Made by a program: the position numbers and the translations under genes. From NCBI RefSeq assembly GCF_027213785.1, contig NZ_JAPWGO010000003.1, positions 124,001 to 188,000 of the forward strand: a DNA stretch of 64,000 nucleotides, written 5' to 3'. Each line of letters starts with the position of its first letter. Positions within the stretch are counted from its first letter, which is position 1. Below the pieces are notes generated by a model. That model searched no databases. It was not told the DNA's origin and worked only from the letters and a program-made list of their open reading frames with translations. The stretch comes from Limimaricola sp. G21655-S1. Its GTDB lineage: Bacteria; Pseudomonadota; Alphaproteobacteria; Rhodobacterales; Rhodobacteraceae. This document shows positions 20,860 to 31,200 of the stretch, one piece after another.

Positions 20860-22227
20860 TCAGGCGCCAGCGGCCTCCACGGAGGTTTCCTGCGCCGCGA
20901 GCCAGCCCCGCCAATCCTCCTTGGCACGGTCGGTATAGCCCTTGTAGCGGTCCTTGCGCCCGCGCCGCCCGCCACGCACGCCGTCCAGCGGCGGGAACAG
21001 CCCGAAATTCACGTTCATCGGCTGGAACGTCTTCGCCTCGGCACCGCCGGTGATATGGGTGACGAGCGCACCCATCGCCGTGGTTTGCGGCACCGCGGGC
21101 ACCGAGCCGCCGAGGATCTCGGCAGCGGCGAGCCGACCCGCCAGCAGCCCCATGGCCGCGCTTTCGACATATCCCTCGACCCCGGTCACTTGGCCCGCGA
21201 ACCTGATGTTCGGCCGGGCCTTGAGCCGCATTTCCGCATCCAGCAGCGTCGGGCTGTTGAGGAACGTGTTGCGATGAATCCCGCCCAGCCGCGCGAAACG
21301 TGCGTTCTCAAGTCCGGGAATCATACGGAAAACATCGGTTTGCGCGCCGTACTTCATCTTGGTCTGGAAGCCTACGATGTTGTAGAGCGTGCCCAGCTTG
21401 TTGTCGCGGCGCAGTTGCACCACGGCGTAAGGCTTGTTCTCCGGATCATGCGGGTTGGTCAGCCCCACGGGCTTCATCGGTCCGTGGCGCAACGTCTCGC
21501 GCCCGCGCTCGGCCATCACCTCGATCGGCAGGCAGCCATCGAAATAGCCCGCAGTTTCGCCCTCGTGGAACTCGGTCTTGTCGGCAGCCAGAAGCGCATC
21601 GATGAAGGCTTCGTGCTGGTCCTTCGTCATCGGGCAGTTGATGTAGGCGGTACGCTCTTCCTCGGTCTCGCCCTTGTCATAGCGCGATTGCAGCCAGGCC
21701 TTCGACATGTCGATGCTCTCGGCATAGACGATGGGGGCGATGGCGTCGAAGAATGCCAGCGCGCCGGTGCCGGTCACCGACGAGATGGCCTCGGCCAAGG
21801 CCGGTGAGGTCAGCGGCCCGGTGGCGAAGATCCAGTGCCCGGTCTCGGGCAGATCGGTGATCTCCTCGTAGCTGACCGTGACGTTGGGATGCGCCTTGAG
21901 CTGGGCCGTGACATCGGCGGCAAAGGGATCGCGGTCGACGGCCAGCGCGCCCCCGGCCGGCAGGCGGTGCCGGTCGGCGGTCGACATGATGAGCCCGTTC
22001 GCCGCGCGCATCTCCCAATGCAGCAGGCCCACCGCGTTCTGCTCGTCATCGTCCGAGCGGAACGAGTTGGAGCAGACCATCTCGGCGAGGTCGCCGGTGC
22101 GGTGCGCGAAGGTGCCGGTCTTGGGGCGCATCTCGTGCAGGATGACGGGAATGCCGGCATTGGCGGCCTGCCAGGCGGCTTCGGAGCCGGCCATGCCACC
22201 GCCGACGATGTGAAGAGGTTCTGTCAT
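20860..22227 (-). CDS. trmFO: Methylenetetrahydrofolate-tRNA-(uracil-5-)-methyltransferase
   Basis: 455 residues. The FAD-binding N-terminus '[17 protein letters not shown]' and '[20 protein letters not shown]' with '[11 protein letters not shown]' are diagnostic for TrmFO. Later blocks '[12 protein letters not shown]' and '[13 protein letters not shown]' agree. It forms ribothymidine at position 54 of tRNA using methylene-THF and FAD. I use ATG 22227; the frame is open to 22389 but overlaps gyrA sequence. It follows gyrA on the same strand but is separated from it by a terminator. Confidence 0.96.
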   Translation of the reverse strand: MTEPLHIVGGGMAGSEAAWQAANAGIPVILHEMRPKTGTFAHRTGDLAEMVCSNSFRSDDDEQNAVGLLHWEMRAANGLIMSTADRHRLPAGGALAVDRDPFAADVTAQLKAHPNVTVSYEEITDLPETGHWIFATGPLTSPALAEAISSVTGTGALAFFDAIAPIVYAESIDMSKAWLQSRYDKGETEEERTAYINCPMTKDQHEAFIDALLAADKTEFHEGETAGYFDGCLPIEVMAERGRETLRHGPMKPVGLTNPHDPENKPYAVVQLRRDNKLGTLYNIVGFQTKMKYGAQTDVFRMIPGLENARFARLGGIHRNTFLNSPTLLDAEMRLKARPNIRFAGQVTGVEGYVESAAMGLLAGRLAAAEILGGSVPAVPQTTAMGALVTHITGGAEAKTFQPMNVNFGLFPPLDGVRGGRRGRKDRYKGYTDRAKEDWRGWLAAQETSVEAAGA

Positions 22228-22254
22228 GGCGCCCAGATAGGCGCAGCGGCGGCC

Positions 22255-22288
22255 AAAGAAAAGCCCCGTCCAGCGAACCGGACGGGGC
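22255..22288 (-). terminator. Intrinsic terminator of gyrA
   Basis: On the minus strand GCCCCGTCC and GGACGGGGC form a 9-bp stem (22263-22271 with 22280-22288) followed by TTTTCTTT (22262-22255). It lies 7 bp after the gyrA stop. Confidence 0.85.
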
Positions 22289-22294
22289 GCTGTC

Positions 22295-25057
<2,763 letters not shown>

Positions 25058-25105
25058 GGGGGGAAAGCCTGCTGTCTTGTGACTGCTATATATTGTGAGC
25101 CAAAC

Positions 25106-25134
25106 CTATAGCACCCGCGCCATATGGGGCGCAA
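25106..25134 (-). promoter_or_regulatory. Candidate gyrA promoter
   Basis: On the minus strand TTGCGC (25134-25129), 17 bp, CTATAG (25111-25106). It lies about 50 bp before the gyrA start. A TGCTATA/TATAGCA inverted repeat (25084-25090 and 25107-25113) overlaps its -10 side. Confidence 0.35.
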
Positions 25135-25264
25135 CAGAGGATGCCGCCGCCTGCTGGCAGCCGCTGACGGCAGTGGCTAACAAATTGGGATAATTGACTT
25201 TTTCTGGTTTCATGCTGGAATCGAGTGGCGGGGTCAAGCCCGCATGCCACGCAGGAGCCATTCG

Positions 25265-25540
25265 ATGCCGCAGGACCTCTCGGAAACCGAACTGATGCTC
25301 AAGGGCTATGGGCTCACCACGGCCGAGCTGTTCTATCGCATGCCCGACTACAGGCACGTGCTCAACAGCTTCGTCTGGCAGGAATACGACCTAGCGCCGG
25401 ATCATCCGAGATTGTTCGAATTCATCGAGTTCTGGCAGGAAGAGATCGAGGGGCCGCTGCACTCGGTTCGTTTCACCCACCGAAAGCTGATCTCGCCCGG
25501 TGAGTGGCGCAACGTGACCGGCGAGTTCCATTATCATTGA
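25265..25540 (+). CDS. usg: Usg family protein
   Basis: 91 residues with 'LMLKGYGLTTAELFYRMPDY' followed by 'FVWQEYDLAPD' and 'FWQEEIEGPLHSV', the pattern of the alphaproteobacterial Usg family, named after a gene near trpF in Caulobacter. Its molecular role is unknown. Ribosome site CAGGAG before ATG 25265. It stands alone, divergent from gyrA. An A/T-rich stretch with TTGACT (25194-25199) upstream may be its -35 region. Confidence 0.85.
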   Translation: MPQDLSETELMLKGYGLTTAELFYRMPDYRHVLNSFVWQEYDLAPDHPRLFEFIEFWQEEIEGPLHSVRFTHRKLISPGEWRNVTGEFHYH

Positions 25541-25561
25541 GCGCGGCGCTGTCGGGAAGCC

Positions 25562-25600
25562 CCGGGGGCGCTGCCCCCGGACCCCCGGCGTATTTCGGGA
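25562..25600. repeat. REP-like intergenic element with GC hairpin
   Basis: CCGGGGGC (25562-25569), GCT, GCCCCCGG (25573-25580) form a perfect 8-bp hairpin, followed by ACCCCCGGCGTATTTCGGGA and ACAAAG. I recognise this hairpin-plus-GTATTT tail as a frequently repeated intergenic element of Rhodobacteraceae genomes; this was not verified by search. It lies between the convergent genes usg and arginase and could end both transcripts. Confidence 0.65.
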
Positions 25601-25610
25601 ACAAAGTCGC

Positions 25611-26534
25611 TCAGGCGCCGCGCGGGGTGGGCCGGTCGAACACCCTGCGGCCCATCAGCGAAGCCGCCAGTTCGACCATCAATGCCGCGGTGCGGCCGCG
25701 CTCGTCGAGCGAGGGGTTCAACTCGACGAGGTCGAGCGAGGCCACGAGACCGCTGTCGGACAGCATCTCCATCGCCAGATGCGCCTCGCGCACCGTCGCG
25801 CCGCCGGGCACCGTGGTGCCGACGGCGGGAGCGGCGGCCGGGTCGAGGAAGTCGACGTCGAGCGAGACGTGCAGGATGCCGTCGGCCTCCTGAACGCGGT
25901 CGAGGAATTCCGAGAGCGGGCGCGCGATGCCGATCTCGTCGATCATTCGCATGTCGACCAGGGTCGCGTCGCCATCCTCGAGCGCGGCGCGCTCCTCGGG
26001 ATCGACGCTCCTGAGCCCGATCATGCCGACCCGGCTCACCGGCACCGTCGCCGGCAGCGGCGGAAAGGCGTCGAAGCCCTCGCGGCCCGTGACGTAGCCC
26101 AGCGGCGTGCCGTGCAGGTTGCCGGTGGTGGTGGTGTCGGGCGTATGGAAATCGCTATGTGCGTCGAGCCAGAGCACGAAGAGCGGGCGGCCTATCTCCT
26201 CGGCATGCGCGGCCATCCCGGCCACCGTGCCGAGCGACAGCGCATGGTCGCCGCCCATGAAGATTGGGAAACCGTTCGGCGCCTGCTCGCGCGCGGCGCG
26301 CATCAGGGCCGCGGTCCAGCCGACATTGAGCGCGAGTTCGTGGACCGCGCCGTTGCGCGGCGGTGCGACCTCGACCCGGTCGGGGGCGACGTTGCCGATG
26401 TCGGTGACACCGTGGCCCAGCGAGGCGAGCGCCTCTGCGAGACCTGCGGTACGATAGGCGTCGGGGCCCATGAGGCAGCCGCGGCGTCGCTTGCCGCAAT
26501 CCACCGGAGCGCCGATGAGGATGCAATCTGTCAT
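25611..26534 (-). CDS. rocF: Arginase
   Basis: 307 residues. The Mn-binding motifs of the ureohydrolase family are present in order: 'GGDHALSLGT', 'DAHSDFHTPDTT' and 'SLDVDFLDPAAAPAVGT'. 'GNLHGTPLGY' between them is typical of arginase proper. It hydrolyses arginine to ornithine and urea. Start at ATG 26534 ('MTDCILIGAPVDCGKRRRGC') matches arginases; the open frame continues a few codons upstream. No ornithine aminotransferase or urease is adjacent. Confidence 0.93.
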   Translation of the reverse strand: MTDCILIGAPVDCGKRRRGCLMGPDAYRTAGLAEALASLGHGVTDIGNVAPDRVEVAPPRNGAVHELALNVGWTAALMRAAREQAPNGFPIFMGGDHALSLGTVAGMAAHAEEIGRPLFVLWLDAHSDFHTPDTTTTGNLHGTPLGYVTGREGFDAFPPLPATVPVSRVGMIGLRSVDPEERAALEDGDATLVDMRMIDEIGIARPLSEFLDRVQEADGILHVSLDVDFLDPAAAPAVGTTVPGGATVREAHLAMEMLSDSGLVASLDLVELNPSLDERGRTAALMVELAASLMGRRVFDRPTPRGA

Positions 26535-26627
26535 GCCGGGATCATGGCGTGCCCGCGGGTGCGCGGGCAAGGGGTATCCTCGGGTCGCCCTGCCGCCGAT
26601 GAAGCGCCCGGGAGGCGGATACCTCGC

Positions 26628-27086
26628 TCAGCTGCGGCGCAGCGCGGCGACCCACAGGCCGACCAGCACCAGCGAGAACAGGGCATTCCAGCTCGCCATC
26701 GACAGGCCGAACAACTCCCAGCTCACCACGTCGCACATCACCAGGCGCGGGCCGTCCAGCGACAGCAGGTCGCCACCCGACAACGAGCCGAGGCTCTGGC
26801 CGGTGCCGGTGCAGCTCGCCGGGCCCTCCCACCAGTCGCGCTCGACCCCGGTGTGGAACACGCCGATGGCGGCCGTGGTCACGGCGGCCAACGCGCCCAG
26901 CAGCGGCAGGACCCGGCCCGGCAGCATCAGCGCGATCAGGCCGATGGCGATGGCGATGCCATGTGGCCAGCGCTGCCAGATGCACATGGCACAGGGCGGG
27001 TAGCCGAAGGCCTGGAAGATGAAGGCCCCGCCCAGCAGCGCGGCCGAGCCGAGCGTGGCGAGAAGAATGGTCAGGGTGCGGCTCAC
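26628..27086 (-). CDS. dsbB: Disulfide bond formation protein DsbB
   Basis: 152 residues from a GTG start at 27086. Four membrane helices; the first periplasmic loop carries the redox pair 'PPCAMCIWQRW' and the second loop has 'SCTGTG' and 'LVMC', the second Cys pair. DsbB reoxidises periplasmic DsbA and passes electrons to ubiquinone. The GTG overlaps the stop of the DedA-type gene by 4 bp, so the two are coupled. The longer reading frame upstream is not membrane-like. Confidence 0.9.
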   Translation of the reverse strand: MSRTLTILLATLGSAALLGGAFIFQAFGYPPCAMCIWQRWPHGIAIAIGLIALMLPGRVLPLLGALAAVTTAAIGVFHTGVERDWWEGPASCTGTGQSLGSLSGGDLLSLDGPRLVMCDVVSWELFGLSMASWNALFSLVLVGLWVAALRRS

Positions 27087-27661
27087 AAGTACCTCGTCGC
27101 GTAGAAACCGGCGAAGAGCATGGCGCAGAAGACGGTGAAGACCAGACCAAGCCGCCGCTCGATGAAGTCCCGCGCGACGTCGCCGAACACGCGCAGGATC
27201 GCCGCCACGAGGAAGAACCGCGCCGCGCGAGCGATGATCGAGGAGACAATGAACACCGGCAGCGAAAGCCCGGTCACCCCCGACGCGATCGTGATCACCT
27301 TGAAGGGAAATGGCGTGACGCCGGCGACCAGCACGGCCCATGCGCCCCAGTCATTGTAGCGCAGCCGGAACTCCTCGAACTTTTCGGCCTTGCCATAGAG
27401 GTCGAGCACCCATTGCCCCAGGCTGTCGAACAGCGCCGCGCCGATCCAGTAACCCAGAAGTGCGCCGGCCACGGAGGCCAGCGTGCAGACCAGTGCGATG
27501 ACCCAGGCGCGACGCGGCCGGGCGAGGATCATCGGGATCATCAGCGCGTCCGGCGGAATCGGGAAGACCGAGGATTCGGCGAAACTCACCGCGCCAAGGG
27601 CGGGGAGGGCGTGACGGTGACCCGCCAAGGAAATGGTCATGTCATAGAAACGGCGCAGCAT
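27083..27661 (-). CDS. DedA/YqaA-family membrane protein
   Basis: 192 residues, about four membrane helices. 'SFAESSVFPIPPDALMIPMI' and 'LLGYWIGAALFDSLG' then 'FPFKVITIASGV' are typical of the YqaA branch of DedA/SNARE-associated proteins. Better-studied DedA members move undecaprenyl phosphate or other lipids across the inner membrane, but the role of YqaA types is unknown. It overlaps dsbB by 4 bp, forming a two-gene unit. Confidence 0.88.
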   Translation of the reverse strand: MLRRFYDMTISLAGHRHALPALGAVSFAESSVFPIPPDALMIPMILARPRRAWVIALVCTLASVAGALLGYWIGAALFDSLGQWVLDLYGKAEKFEEFRLRYNDWGAWAVLVAGVTPFPFKVITIASGVTGLSLPVFIVSSIIARAARFFLVAAILRVFGDVARDFIERRLGLVFTVFCAMLFAGFYATRYL

Positions 27662-27754
27662 GGAACTCGGGTCACCTCTGAAACGTCACCTGTTCAGGAA
27701 CACGGCCCCGGCGCGGGGTCAACCGGGCAATCGCCCGCAGGGGAGAACGATGAC

Positions 27755-28606
27755 ATGAAATGGCGTGGACGCCGGGGCAGCGGCAACATCATCGACAGGC
27801 GCCGCTCGGGCGGCGGGCGCGGCGTGGCCATCGGCGGAGCGGGCGGCTTCGGGCTCCTGGCCATCGTGGTCGTCGGCTATTTCCTCGGGGTGGACCTGAC
27901 GCCGCTTCTGGATGACGGACAGATGCAGGGGGGCGGTGGCGGCGAGATCACCGCCGCCGACGAGGAAGCGGCGCAGTTCGTGTCCGTCACCCTCGCCGAT
28001 ACCGAGGAGATCTGGGCCGACATATTCGCGAGCGAGGTCGGAAGGGCCTATGAGCCGGCCGAGCTGGTGCTGTTCAAGGGGGCGACGCAATCGGCCTGCG
28101 GCGGCGCTTCGGCTGCCACCGGTCCGTTCTACTGCCCGCCCGAGGAGCGGATCTTCCTCGACACCGATTTCTTCACCACACTTGACCGGCGGCTCGGCGC
28201 GGGCGGCGATTTCGCCGCCGCCTATGTCGTGGCACACGAAGTCGCGCACCACGTACAGAACGAGCTGGGCGTGCTGGGCGAGGTCAACGCCGTGCGCCAG
28301 CGCAGCGACGAGGCCACTTCGAACGCTCTGTCGGTGCGCATCGAGCTTCAGGCCGACTGCTTCTCGGGCATCTGGGCGCGCCGGGCCGAGGCGATGTTCG
28401 GCTCGCTCGAGCCGGGCGACATCGAGGAGGCGATGAATGCCGCGGCTCAGATTGGAGACGACACCTTGCAGCGCGAGGCGGGGCGCACGGTGCGGCCCGA
28501 CAGTTTCACCCATGGCACCTCCGAGCAACGCCAGCGCTGGTTCGCGACTGGCTATGAGCAGGGCAGTCTCGAGGCCTGCGACACCTTCGCCACGGATCGC
28601 ATCTGA
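27755..28606 (+). CDS. Neutral zinc metallopeptidase (YpfJ family)
   Basis: 283 residues. Basic Gly/Arg N-terminus ('MKWRGRRGSGNIIDRR'), one membrane helix near residues 30-45, then a Gly-rich linker. The zinc site 'VAHEVAHHVQ' and downstream 'RIELQADCFSGIWARR' with Glu are the family hallmarks; 'ACGGASAATGPFYCPPEE' and 'DSFTHGTSEQRQRWF' also fit. Probably a membrane-anchored periplasmic peptidase of unknown substrate. Starts 93 bp from the divergent DedA-type gene; the frame is open upstream but not conserved in kind. Confidence 0.92.
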   Translation: MKWRGRRGSGNIIDRRRSGGGRGVAIGGAGGFGLLAIVVVGYFLGVDLTPLLDDGQMQGGGGGEITAADEEAAQFVSVTLADTEEIWADIFASEVGRAYEPAELVLFKGATQSACGGASAATGPFYCPPEERIFLDTDFFTTLDRRLGAGGDFAAAYVVAHEVAHHVQNELGVLGEVNAVRQRSDEATSNALSVRIELQADCFSGIWARRAEAMFGSLEPGDIEEAMNAAAQIGDDTLQREAGRTVRPDSFTHGTSEQRQRWFATGYEQGSLEACDTFATDRI

Positions 28607-28651
28607 GGCGCGTTGACGGGATCGCCGGGCCGGTCTATGCGGGTCGGGCTG

Positions 28652-28736
28652 GCCGGTGTGGCGGAATGGTAGACGCAGCGGATTCAAAATCCGCCGCCCA
28701 CAAGGCGTGGGGGTTCGAGTCCCCCCACCGGCACCA
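28652..28736 (+). tRNA. tRNA-Leu (anticodon CAA)
   Basis: 85 nt including an encoded CCA. Acceptor GCCGGTG pairs with CACCGGC; the anticodon stem GCGGA/TCCGC encloses the loop TTCAAAA with CAA anticodon. A long variable arm follows, and the T-arm GGGGG-TTCGAGT-CCCCC is perfect. The long variable arm and the discriminator A fit leucine. Confidence 0.97.
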
Positions 28737-28839
28737 GCTTTCCTCACGTTTCGATGCGAGGCCGCTCTTGGGGCTGGCTCGCGCCGCGTGCTCGCGATAG
28801 GTCCGATTGGCGCGCAGGTTGCGCGCGGGAGGACCGATC

Positions 28840-30015
28840 ATGCAGCGCATCGCCACGGGCGCCCGCCCGGATTTCGAGGAAAAGGCCCGCGAGGCCGGCT
28901 TTACCTTTCATCACATGCATGGCGAGCCCTATTGGGACGAGGACACCGTCTACGCCTTCGATCTCGACGAGGTCGAGACGATGATCGAGGACCCGGCTAC
29001 TGAGCTGCACGGCATGTGCCGCGAGGCCGTGGACCACGTGCTGCGATCTGACGACCTGATGGACCGTCTCGCGATCCCCGAAGCCGCCCGGCCGATGATC
29101 GCAGCGTCTTGGGAAGCAGGCGAGCCCGAACTCTACGGGCGCTTCGACCTGGCCCATGACGCCGAGGGCCCCGCGAAGCTGCTCGAATACAACGCCGACA
29201 CGCCGACCGCCCTCTACGAGAGCGCGGCATTCCAATGGCAGTGGCTCGAGGACATGGTCGGGGCGGGAGCGCTGCCCGAGGGTTCGGACCAGTTCAACGG
29301 GCTCCACGAGGCTTTGGTGGCGCGGCTGGCGGAGATATTCGCGCCCGATACCGATCTGCATTTCGCCTGTTTTCCCGATGACCCCGAAGATTACGCCACA
29401 ACGGAATACATGGCGTGGGCCGCACGCGAGGCGGGCCTCGGCGCGCATTTCGTGCCGATCCCCGAGATCGGCCTGACCGAGGCGGGCCAGTTCGCCGATG
29501 GTGAGGGTCGGGTGATCGGCGCGATGTTCAAGCTTTACCCTTGGGAGGACATGCTGCGCGACGACTTCGCCGAGGCGTTGCCGCAGGCCCGCTGTCAGTT
29601 CCTCGAGCCGCCCTGGAAGGCGATCCTGTCGAACAAGGGCATCCTGCCGGTGCTGTGGCGGCTGTTCGAGGGGCATCCGAACCTGCTTCCCGCCTATTTC
29701 GAGGATGAGGCGACCCAGCCCGCCGCCCGCGCGGCGCTGTCTGACGGCCATGTGCGCAAACCCCTCTTCTCCCGCGAGGGATCGAGCATAGATATCGTGA
29801 CGCCGCAGGGCAGGGAGCGTGCGCCGGATCGCAGCTATGACGGTCATCCGGCGATCCTGCAGGCCTACCATCCGCTGCCGGTCTTCGACGGCATGCACCC
29901 GGTGGTCGGCGCCTGGATCGTCGGCGAGACTTGCGTGGCGATGGGGCTGCGCGAGGATCGCGGCCGCATCACGCGCGACCTGAGCCGTTTCAAGCCGCAT
30001 TTCATCCGCGCCTGA
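28840..30015 (+). CDS. Glutathionylspermidine synthase-family ATP-grasp protein (YgiC/YjfC-like)
   Basis: 391 residues. 'ELYGRFDLAHDAEGPAKLLE' with 'YNADTPTALYESA' and the C-terminal 'REGSSIDIV' correspond to the ATP-grasp amidase-less synthetase domain of the family. 'PAYFEDEA' and 'LSNKGILPVLWRLFEGHP' also fit. Characterised members ligate peptides or polyamines, but YgiC/YjfC substrates are not known. It lies 23 bp upstream of the ygiB-like lipoprotein gene, the same pairing as ygiB-ygiC in enteric bacteria but in reverse order, which suggests a shared function. Confidence 0.88.
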   Translation: MQRIATGARPDFEEKAREAGFTFHHMHGEPYWDEDTVYAFDLDEVETMIEDPATELHGMCREAVDHVLRSDDLMDRLAIPEAARPMIAASWEAGEPELYGRFDLAHDAEGPAKLLEYNADTPTALYESAAFQWQWLEDMVGAGALPEGSDQFNGLHEALVARLAEIFAPDTDLHFACFPDDPEDYATTEYMAWAAREAGLGAHFVPIPEIGLTEAGQFADGEGRVIGAMFKLYPWEDMLRDDFAEALPQARCQFLEPPWKAILSNKGILPVLWRLFEGHPNLLPAYFEDEATQPAARAALSDGHVRKPLFSREGSSIDIVTPQGRERAPDRSYDGHPAILQAYHPLPVFDGMHPVVGAWIVGETCVAMGLREDRGRITRDLSRFKPHFIRA

Positions 30016-30038
30016 CCGCGCGCGAGGAGGAGACCGCC

Positions 30039-30641
30039 ATGACCATCGCCAGCCATCCCGCCGCCACCCCGCGCAAGCGCTCGCGCCACGTGCGCATCGC
30101 GCTTCTGGGCGCCGCCGCCTTCAGCTTGGCCGCCTGCCGCGAGGAGGAGGTGCCCTCCGCAGCCTTTCCGACGCTCGATGCCTGCCTCGAAGCCGCGGCC
30201 GGGCCGGGCACCTGGGTTACCGAAGAAAGCTGCGAGCAGGGCTTCGGCGAAGCGCTCGAGGCGCATGTCGAAACCGCGCCGCGCTACGACGACGAGGCAC
30301 TCTGCGAGGCCGAACATGGCGGCGAGTGCATGGTCGAGGAACGACCGGGCGGCGGTGGCTCGGTGTTCCTGCCACTGATGGCGGGCTACCTTCTGGGCAA
30401 CATGCTCGGCGGGCGCGGCGCGATGGCGCAGCCCTTCTACGGGCGCTCATCCGGCGGCTTCGCCACCCCCGGCGGTACGGTGTTGAACCAGGCGCGTGGC
30501 AGCACCTCGCTATCTCCCAATGCCTTCAAGGCCGGGCCGGTGACCCGCACCGCGGCGCCGATGACCCGCGCCACGGTGGCCCGCACGGGCGGCTTCGGCG
30601 CGGCGCGCACCGGCAGCGGTCTACGCAGCTTCGGCGGCTGA
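30039..30641 (+). CDS. DUF1190 / YgiB-like lipoprotein
   Basis: 200 residues. Lipoprotein signal peptide with lipobox 'LAAC' at about residue 31, then a Cys-containing acidic domain ('DACLEAA', 'SCEQGF', 'LCEAEHGGECMVEE') and a Gly/Ser/Thr-rich C-terminus ending 'GSGLRSFGG'. This fits DUF1190 (YgiB). Four cysteines in the mature domain suggest disulfides. Located in an envelope membrane, side unknown. It follows the YgiC-like gene on the same strand. Confidence 0.85.
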   Translation: MTIASHPAATPRKRSRHVRIALLGAAAFSLAACREEEVPSAAFPTLDACLEAAAGPGTWVTEESCEQGFGEALEAHVETAPRYDDEALCEAEHGGECMVEERPGGGGSVFLPLMAGYLLGNMLGGRGAMAQPFYGRSSGGFATPGGTVLNQARGSTSLSPNAFKAGPVTRTAAPMTRATVARTGGFGAARTGSGLRSFGG

Positions 30642-31200
30642 GCCGTCGCCTTCGCCGCGTTTCCCTGCTCCGTGCGGATAATCGCCCCGAAGCTGCGCCA
30701 CTGGCCGCGATCCGGCAACGAAGAATAGTGGCGGCAATGAGGCAAAGGTATAGGTCGGGGACGCATGGATTGTGGCGCCGGTCGTTCGGGTTCTGGCGAC
30801 AATAAAATGGCCGACAGTCGCCAGTGGCCTGTTTTAGATGGGATTATTGCGGTTTGGCGAAGGCTTCTGTTTCCTGAAGTCGGCCAACCTGCCGCCGCTA
30901 CTTCCATGAAGGCCCTCTCTTCTCCCGATAGATGACCCTTTGCCGCCATGTTTTGGGCAATTTTTCCTTTGTCGGCCGGGTCCTGCGTAATATTTGTGTT
31001 TCGAGCTTGGAAAGGACGCTCCGTCCCAAAACTGGCGGAGACCCGAAGTTCTGCACGTGACCCTGGGGGAGACGGCAGACCTCCATATGGGCAGCCGCCC
31101 GAGCCGTTGCCGGGGTCCACCGGTGCGCCCATTGGCGGGCAGGCGGCGAAGATCCGAGCGAGTGCGGGCAGGGACGGTGTCCCGATGAAGGAGACGAGGA
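30642..31200. other. 559-bp gene-poor gap before the RTX/Hint gene
   Basis: No convincing gene. It is less GC-rich than its surroundings. It contains an 8-bp inverted repeat CTGGCGAC/GTCGCCAG (30793-30800 and 30817-30824) and a possible promoter TTGTCG-N16-TATTTG (30969-30996). A 42-codon frame at 30807 has no ribosome site. The end holds the ribosome site AAGGAG (31187-31192) of the RTX gene. The length suggests a regulated promoter region for the secreted protein. Confidence 0.5.

Noticed and set aside
30807-30935. 42-codon frame in the gap before the RTX gene
   Set aside because: No ribosome binding site and no hydrophobic or conserved pattern; likely chance.
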